56,962 nucleotides of DNA from Desulfobacterales bacterium (lineage in GTDB: Bacteria > Desulfobacterota > Desulfobacteria > Desulfobacterales > SpSt-501): contig JALOOU010000032.1 in assembly GCA_025454255.1 (NCBI GenBank), forward strand, positions 1 to 56,962, in the 5' to 3' direction. Below, piece after piece: positions 51,679 through 56,962 of the stretch. The stretch's first letter is position 1, and the number at the start of each line of letters is the position of its first letter. The translations under genes were made by a program, and so were the position numbers. Under the pieces are notes generated by a model. It made no database searches and was not told the DNA's origin. It worked only from the letters and a program-made list of their open reading frames with translations.

Positions 51679-52928
51679 GACGGCTCCCTTCGCGTCTCGC
51701 ACTGGAAGTTGGAAATGAGCTCTTTCTTAAACCGGGCGAACTCGATGACCGATTCGATCTCGACCTGCGTCTTGCCCTGGGCCATGCCGACCGAAACCGA
51801 AAAATCGAAGCAGGCATCCTGTTGGATTTTTTCGTTGAACACGCGGGCGAGCTCGGCCATGCCCTGGCTGCGGAAGTCGCCCACAAAATCCTCGAGAATG
51901 CGCCGGGCCTCTTCGAGGTTGGAGAAGGGCAGGATCGTGATGAACTCGTTTAAGGTCTGGCGGCTCGAAAAGCCCCCCACGGCCCCGAAGTGTTTGCGCA
52001 GATAGGTGCCCAGCGAGCGCATGACCTGCTGGGCGGCATCGTGGCTGACGCCGGCGATGATGGCATCCATGTTGTCGAAGGAAAAAACCAGCACCGCATA
52101 GGTGTCGTCGTCGCGGCCGGCGAGGTCGGTCTGGTAGCGGACCTTGAATTGCCGGCGCGAGTAGAGACCGGTCAGCTCCCGCTGGAGGCTTTCCAGGCTC
52201 TGGATGATTTCGTCGCGGAACGGGTGCTTGGCGTTCTCCATCTCCTCGGGCGCCCCCTCGAAGACGATTTTTTTGTCCCAGAGCACCAGCACCCGGTTGG
52301 AGATGAAAAAGACATCCGGGATTTCGTGGCTGATGAGGATGGCCGTGAACCCGTAGACCTTTTTGTAGTGGGCGATCATCTGCAGGATCGCGTTCTTGCG
52401 GATGGGGTCCTGGCCGGTGGTCGGCTCGTCGAAGAGCACCACCTGCGGGTCGGTCACCATGGCGCGCGCCAGGGCCGTCCGTTTTTGCATTCCGCCGGAG
52501 ATCTCCGAGGGGTACTTGTGGGCGACCTCCGCCAGCTCGGCCTGCTCGATGCGGGTCATCGCGCGCCGCTCGATTTCACTGCGCTTGAGGTTGGTGGTGC
52601 GTTTGAGCGGCAGCGCCACGTTTTCGAACACGGTCATCGAGTCGAAGAGGGCGTTGTTCTGAAACATGTAGCTGATGCGGCCGATGTAGTCGTTCCACTC
52701 GGTGCGGCTCATGCGGGTGATGGGTTTGCCGCGGTAGAGGATATCGCCGCTGTCGGGCGTGAGCAGCCCGATGATGTGCTTGAGGCTGACGCTTTTCCCG
52801 GTGCCGCTCAAACCGATGATGGTGGTGACCTCGCCCTCGTAGATTTTGAAATCGATGCCATCCAGGATGGTGCGATCCCCGAAGCGTTTGGTGACATTGC
52901 GGAATTCGATCAGAGGCTCAGGCGCCAT
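51675..52928 (-). CDS. mlaF: MlaF ATPase fused to a degenerate GGDEF-like domain
   Basis: 417 residues, far longer than MlaF (about 260). Residues 1-245 are the ABC ATPase: Walker A GLSGTGKS (39-46), signature SGGMQKR (144-150), Walker B VVLFDEPT, H-loop ISHE. Residues 247-410 follow the GGDEF fold: ESLQRELTGLYSRRQF, YAVLVFSFDNMDAIIAG, RKHFGAVGGFSSRQTLNEF (the GGDEF place, lacking the Asp-Glu-Phe signature) and FSVSVGMAQG. It is probably catalytically dead and may sense a nucleotide or stabilise the pump. The start is ATG 52928, 12 bases after mlaE. Confidence 0.88.
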   Translation of the reverse strand: MAPEPLIEFRNVTKRFGDRTILDGIDFKIYEGEVTTIIGLSGTGKSVSLKHIIGLLTPDSGDILYRGKPITRMSRTEWNDYIGRISYMFQNNALFDSMTVFENVALPLKRTTNLKRSEIERRAMTRIEQAELAEVAHKYPSEISGGMQKRTALARAMVTDPQVVLFDEPTTGQDPIRKNAILQMIAHYKKVYGFTAILISHEIPDVFFISNRVLVLWDKKIVFEGAPEEMENAKHPFRDEIIQSLESLQRELTGLYSRRQFKVRYQTDLAGRDDDTYAVLVFSFDNMDAIIAGVSHDAAQQVMRSLGTYLRKHFGAVGGFSSRQTLNEFITILPFSNLEEARRILEDFVGDFRSQGMAELARVFNEKIQQDACFDFSVSVGMAQGKTQVEIESVIEFARFKKELISNFQCETRREPS

Positions 52929-52940
52929 GGGCTCTCCGGG

Positions 52941-53786
52941 CTAAAGCAGGAAGGAGGTGACGACGTAGTCGGCCACCAGGATCATGACGCAGGAGATGAC
53001 CACCGCGGAGGTGGTCGACAGGCTTACGCTTTTGGCTCCGTAGCCGTCCCGCCGCAGGTGGGTGAAAAAACCCTGAAAGCAGCAGATCGTGATGACCAGC
53101 AGGGCGAACACCACCGACTTGATGAAGCCGCCGCGCACATCGATCCAGTCTACGCTGGCGTCGATCCGGTGCAGATAGGCGCCGGAATCGGCCCCCAGGA
53201 GCACCACCCCGCTGACGTACCCGCCCAAAATGCCGATCAAATCGAAGAGCGCCGTCAGGATCGGAAAGCTGATGACGGCGGCGGCGATCCGCGGGCTGAT
53301 GAGGTAACCGAGAGGGTCGATGCGCATCGTGGTGAGGGCGTCGATCTGCTCGGAAATGCGCTGGATCCCGATCTCGGCGGTCATGGCCGATCCGGCGCGC
53401 GCGGTGATCATGATGGCGGTGAGCACGGGCCCCAGTTCGCGGATCAGGGAGAGGGCGACGGCGGTGCCCAAGAACCCCACCGCCCCGAATTTGTTCATCA
53501 CATAGTAGAGCTGCAGCCCCAGCACCATGCCGGTGAAGAAGCCCACCAGCATGACGATGTTTGCCGAACGCGCCCCGATGAAATAGACTTGATGAACGAT
53601 TTCGCGCACCTGCTTGGGATGGAAAACCAGCACCACCGCGCGCACGAAGAAAACGGCCATGGCGCCCAGGTTGTTGTTCAGGCGGATGGCGAAGCCTCCG
53701 AACACGTTGAAAAAAGCGATCAGGGGCGGCGGGTTCCGGCTGCCGGCCGCAGGCGGGCCGGATGGCGGCAGCGGCGTTTCGGCCAT
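52941..53786 (-). CDS. mlaE: Lipid transport permease MlaE
   Basis: 281 residues. Six-helix MlaE/Ttg2B permease: GFFTGMVLGLQLYYVMNKFG, LIRELGPVLTAIMITARAGSAMTAEIG, MRIDPLGYLISPRIAAAVI. The N-terminal 25 residues are Pro-rich and probably cytoplasmic. First gene of the operon, with a strong promoter about 110 bases upstream. Confidence 0.94.
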   Translation of the reverse strand: MAETPLPPSGPPAAGSRNPPPLIAFFNVFGGFAIRLNNNLGAMAVFFVRAVVLVFHPKQVREIVHQVYFIGARSANIVMLVGFFTGMVLGLQLYYVMNKFGAVGFLGTAVALSLIRELGPVLTAIMITARAGSAMTAEIGIQRISEQIDALTTMRIDPLGYLISPRIAAAVISFPILTALFDLIGILGGYVSGVVLLGADSGAYLHRIDASVDWIDVRGGFIKSVVFALLVITICCFQGFFTHLRRDGYGAKSVSLSTTSAVVISCVMILVADYVVTSFLL

Positions 53787-53858
53787 CTTTTAAACTCCAT
53801 CGAACGGGCCGGCCCCGGGGCGACCGCGATTGGAATCGCCCCTTAACCGAGCCGAAGG

Positions 53859-53888
53859 TTGACAAGCGGTTCGTTAATCCGATATCTC
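53859..53888 (+). promoter_or_regulatory. Candidate promoter for the phosphomutase gene
   Basis: TTGACA (53859-53864) with TATCTC (53883-53888), 18-base spacer. The -35 is perfect, the -10 poor. Confidence 0.4.
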
Positions 53889-53903
53889 ACCCTAATCCCA
53901 ATG

Positions 53904-53931
53904 ATTATACAATCTAAACGACGTATATCAA
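53904..53931 (-). promoter_or_regulatory. Promoter of the mla operon
   Basis: Minus strand TTGATA (53931-53926), a 16-base spacer and TATAAT (53909-53904). Confidence 0.7.
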
Positions 53932-54022
53932 GGAGTATTTGCCGGAAAGGCCAACGGAGGCGCCTTGGCGGCGGCCGTTTGAGCCGATGGCAACCAGCCC
54001 AAAAAGGAGTCGATGCCATACG

Positions 54023-56131
54023 ATGGACACTCTTGCCGAAGTGAAGGCCGGCATCGCCGGCCTGGATGTCTCCGACGCCGTCAAGACCAGGGCCCTCGAG
54101 CACCTGAAGGTCTGGCTGACGGAGCCGGCCTTCGCGGAATACACGCCTCAAATCCGCTACCTGATCGAGGCCGGCAAGTGGGACGTGCTGCTCGACTCGT
54201 TCTACCAGGTCATCCCCTTCGGCACCGGCGGGCGCCGGGGGCCGGTCGGAATCGGCCCCAACCGGATCAACGCCTGGACCATCCAGGCCTCGGCCCAGGG
54301 CCATTGCCAGTACCTGCGCAGGCAGTACGGGGATGAGGCCAACCGCCGGGGGGTCGTGCTGACCTTCGACGTTCGCCGCTACGCGCAGAAGGGGGTCTAC
54401 GCCGAGGACCGCCCCAACCCGGTCAAGGACCTCGATGGGTGGATGCTCGCCCGCGCCGCCGCCGAGGTCTACGCCGCCAACGGCTTGAAGGTCTACATGT
54501 TCAATACCGCCCGCAGCACGCCGGAGCTCTCCTTCGCCATCCGCCACTTGAACGCCGTTTCGGGCGACATGTTCAGCGCGAGCCACAACCTGCCGCCCGA
54601 CAACGGCAAGAAAGTCTACGACGAGCACGGCGGGCAGCTGATTCCGCCCCACGACCAGGATCTGGTGGACGAAGTCACGCGCAACGTTTCCGAAATCAAG
54701 CGGCTGGACTTCGAGGAGGCCTGCGCCACGGGGCGGATCGCGTTCATCGGCGAGGAGATCGACCGCGCCTACCATGCGGCCGCCCGTTCGGTTTCGATGT
54801 CCGCGGCCCGGGGCCTGACGATCGTCTACTCCCCGCTGCACGGCACGGGCCTCTCCACCGTCTACCCGGTGCTCCAGCAGCTCGGGTTCGACGTGCGCTT
54901 GTGCCCCAAAACTTCGAACCCGAGCGGGGCGTTCGAAAACGTCACCTTCAACATCCCCAACCCGGAGGTGCAGGAGTCCTTCAACGCGAGCCTGCCGTTC
55001 GCCCGCGAGGCCGGGGCCGACGTTCTGATCTCGACCGACCCGGACGCGGACCGCATCGGCATCATGGTGAACCACCACGGCGAGTGGAGCTTTCTGACCG
55101 GCAACGAGATCGGCATTCTGCTGGCCCAGTACGCCCTGGACAAGCTGCGCGCCGCCGGCCGCCTGCATGCCGGCCGCACCGTCGTCAAGACCGACGTCAC
55201 CACCTCCCTGATCGACACGATGGCCCGCGAAAACCGGATCCATTGCACCGGCGACTTGCTGGTCGGGTTCAAGTACGTCGCCGAGGAGATGAACCGGCTG
55301 GAACGGGAGGGGCGGATCGCGGACTTCATTTTCGGCTGCGAGGAGAGCCACGGCTATCTGACCGGCGCTTATGCGCGGGACAAGGACGCCGCCGGCGCTG
55401 CGGTGTGGATCGCTGAGTTCGCCGCGGAGCTCAAGCAGCGGCAGCGCACCCTGGTGGATGCGCTCAACGACATTTACGCCGCCTACGGCTATTGCCACAA
55501 CCACCTGACCGAGATCCGGCTGCTGGGGGCCAAGGGCATGGAGCAGATCGCCGCCATCATGGAGCATTTCCGTCAGCAGCGCGTGGCGGCCCTCGGCGAG
55601 TTCACCGTGATCGAGAAAATCGACCGCTGGCAGGGCGAGCCCCAGCCGCATCTTTCGGAGACCGACACCTCGGCCCGCAATGTGGTGATCCTGGTCCTGG
55701 CCAACACCGCCGCGACGACCCGCCTGCGCATCACGGTGCGGCCTTCCGGCACCGAGCCGAAGATCAAGATGTACTACGAGGCGGTGGGCACGCCCTGCGG
55801 CGCCCGAGGCCTCGAGGCCGCCCGCCGGGCCTTGGTCGAGGTTCGCGAGCGGCTCGAGAAGACGTTCATGATATACTGCTACCGGCTGATCGGGGTCGAC
55901 TTCCCGGAGCGGGGGTTTCTGCTCTTCTGGCAGCTGCCGCTGGCGGACAAGCTGCGCTACTTCGACATCGAGGAGCAGATCGCCGGGCTCAAAGGGACGG
56001 CCGACCGCGCGCTGCGGGCCCGACAGCTGGCCGCGCTGCTCGCGTTTCTGGGCGCCAACCCCGTCCAGAAGGTCGACCGGGCCTTCGCGGCGCGCTACGG
56101 AAAAGGGATTCAGGAATATCTGGGGCTTTGA
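54023..56131 (+). CDS. Phosphohexomutase (phosphoglucomutase/phosphomannomutase family)
   Basis: 702 residues. Phosphoserine loop SASHNLPPDNGKK, metal loop STDPDADRIGI, sugar loop GCEESHGYL and phosphate-binding RPSGTEPKIKMYYE, all in order. A C-terminal part of about 110 residues after the phosphate loop (IYCYRLIGVDFPERG to GIQEYLGL) is longer than in usual bacterial PGMs. ATG 54023 is used with AAGGAG 13 bases upstream, a long spacing; ATG 53987 is the alternative. It interconverts hexose 1- and 6-phosphates; glucose or mannose form not distinguished. It stands next to pyruvate kinase, suggesting central carbon use. Confidence 0.87.
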   Translation: MDTLAEVKAGIAGLDVSDAVKTRALEHLKVWLTEPAFAEYTPQIRYLIEAGKWDVLLDSFYQVIPFGTGGRRGPVGIGPNRINAWTIQASAQGHCQYLRRQYGDEANRRGVVLTFDVRRYAQKGVYAEDRPNPVKDLDGWMLARAAAEVYAANGLKVYMFNTARSTPELSFAIRHLNAVSGDMFSASHNLPPDNGKKVYDEHGGQLIPPHDQDLVDEVTRNVSEIKRLDFEEACATGRIAFIGEEIDRAYHAAARSVSMSAARGLTIVYSPLHGTGLSTVYPVLQQLGFDVRLCPKTSNPSGAFENVTFNIPNPEVQESFNASLPFAREAGADVLISTDPDADRIGIMVNHHGEWSFLTGNEIGILLAQYALDKLRAAGRLHAGRTVVKTDVTTSLIDTMARENRIHCTGDLLVGFKYVAEEMNRLEREGRIADFIFGCEESHGYLTGAYARDKDAAGAAVWIAEFAAELKQRQRTLVDALNDIYAAYGYCHNHLTEIRLLGAKGMEQIAAIMEHFRQQRVAALGEFTVIEKIDRWQGEPQPHLSETDTSARNVVILVLANTAATTRLRITVRPSGTEPKIKMYYEAVGTPCGARGLEAARRALVEVRERLEKTFMIYCYRLIGVDFPERGFLLFWQLPLADKLRYFDIEEQIAGLKGTADRALRARQLAALLAFLGANPVQKVDRAFAARYGKGIQEYLGL

Positions 56132-56188
56132 GCCGTTGCGTTGAATGAGAACCGCAACCTTCACCCGCTGACCGAGGAGACAGGTGCA

Positions 56189-56962
56189 TTGCCTTACGCC
56201 AGGAACAAAACCAAAATCGTCGCCACCATCGGGCCGGCCTCCGACTCCCCGGAGGTGCTGCGCAAGCTGATCGTGGCCGGCATGAATGTCGCCCGCCTCA
56301 ACTTCTCCCACGGGGACTTCTCGGGCCATTCCGGCACCATCAAGCGGCTGCGCGACGCGGCCTTTGCCGTCGGCAAACCCGTGGCGATCATGGCCGACCT
56401 GCCCGGCCCCAAGATGCGCATCGGCAAGCTGGCGGAGGAGCCGATCCAGCTGATTGCCGGGGAGACCTTCACGCTCACCACCGAGCAGATCCCCGGCACC
56501 CGGCAGCGGGTGTCGGTCAGCTTTTCCGAGCTGCCGGCGGCGGTGCAGCCCGGAGACCTGCTCTTCCTGAATGACGGCTACATCGAACTGGAGGTGCTGC
56601 AGGTCTCCGCCGCGGATGTGGTCTGCCGCGTGGAGGTCGGCGGCGAGCTGAGGTCGCGCAAGGGGCTGAACCTGCCGGGCATCGAGCTCGGCATCAGCGC
56701 CTTCACGGACCATGACCGCAAATGCCTCGAGTTCTGCGGACGGCACGGCGTGGACGCCGTCAGCCAGTCGTTTGTCGACCGGCCATCCGACATCGCCGAG
56801 GTCCGCAGCGCCGCCGCCGCCATGGGCTATCAGCCCTTCATCATCGCCAAGATCGAGCGCTCCAATGCGCTGGATCGGATGGCCGAGATCATCGATGCCG
56901 CCGACGGCATCATGGTCGCGCGCGGCGATCTCGGCGTTGAGATCCCGATCGAGGAGATGGCG
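56189..56962 (+). CDS. pyk: Pyruvate kinase, N-terminal part (runs off window)
   Basis: 258 residues visible. The TTG start at 56189 has GAGGAG nine bases upstream. KIVATIGPASDSPEVLRKL, AGMNVARLNFSHGD and MADLPGPKMRIG are classic, with the B domain between about 75 and 165, and IAKIERSNALDRMAEII plus MVARGDLGVEIP giving the active site. Catalyses PEP + ADP to pyruvate + ATP. The C-terminal regulatory domain lies outside the window. Confidence 0.95.
   Translation, partial: MPYARNKTKIVATIGPASDSPEVLRKLIVAGMNVARLNFSHGDFSGHSGTIKRLRDAAFAVGKPVAIMADLPGPKMRIGKLAEEPIQLIAGETFTLTTEQIPGTRQRVSVSFSELPAAVQPGDLLFLNDGYIELEVLQVSAADVVCRVEVGGELRSRKGLNLPGIELGISAFTDHDRKCLEFCGRHGVDAVSQSFVDRPSDIAEVRSAAAAMGYQPFIIAKIERSNALDRMAEIIDAADGIMVARGDLGVEIPIEEMA

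Noticed and set aside
53843..56746. A 967-residue open frame on the minus strand opposite the phosphomutase and pyruvate kinase.
   Set aside because: It runs antisense to genes with clear catalytic motifs and has no family character; it is a by-product of high GC third positions.

Overview
The window is GC-rich, densely coded bacterial chromosome with no rRNA, tRNA, CRISPR array or insertion sequence that I could find. A complete Hmc transmembrane redox complex (16-haem cytochrome through HdrD-like Fe-S protein), a TRAP transporter operon, many PAS/receiver histidine kinases, a sigma-54 activator and exported proteins ending in a Gly-rich Cys-Phe-Ile tail together point to a Desulfobacterota (deltaproteobacterial) anaerobe, most likely a sulfate reducer or a syntrophic relative. 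I cannot place it more precisely from the sequence.

Layout. 1-12.7 kb: tail of a glutaconate-type CoA-transferase operon with a strong terminator, a HerA/DUF87-like ATPase, two ferritin-like proteins, a divergent pair of exported proteins (CAP domain and subtilisin) that share the Gly-rich CFI tail, an EamA exporter with an EthD-like protein, a degenerate ImmA/IrrE-like protein with a DUF1285-like protein, and a [4Fe-4S] ferredoxin. 12.6-23.3 kb: cell-envelope and housekeeping genes (MOP-family flippase, MurB, class A penicillin-binding protein, SPOR protein, CoaE, Hsp20) plus a small CULT-domain (cereblon-like) protein.

23.4-37.0 kb: hmcABCDEF, then a conserved hypothetical protein, a broken tandem universal stress protein, a single-domain response regulator and three histidine kinases. 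One kinase has a periplasmic domain with two haem-c type motifs, so the block looks like a redox-sensing suite attached to the Hmc complex. 37.0-46.5 kb: an MFS transporter, TRAP dctPQM (dctP broken), an LDHD-type FAD dehydrogenase, a beta-hydroxyacid dehydrogenase, an ADHFE1-like iron alcohol dehydrogenase and a PAS/AAA+/Fis sigma-54 activator. This reads as one hydroxyacid uptake and oxidation unit.

46.5-57.0 kb: a chromosomal ParM-like actin, a YkgJ-like Cys protein, DUF177 and YihY proteins, a DUF2846 lipoprotein, the mlaE-mlaF-mlaD-mlaC lipid transport operon (MlaF carries a C-terminal degenerate GGDEF-like domain), a large phosphohexomutase and the start of pyruvate kinase, which runs off the window.

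Standing out: the CULT protein with the conserved tri-tryptophan spacing, the MlaF-GGDEF fusion, the haem-c motif sensor kinase beside hmc, and three genes within 8.5 kb (30.7-39.4 kb) that each show an internal deletion plus frameshift. The last is either real decay or an assembly artefact.
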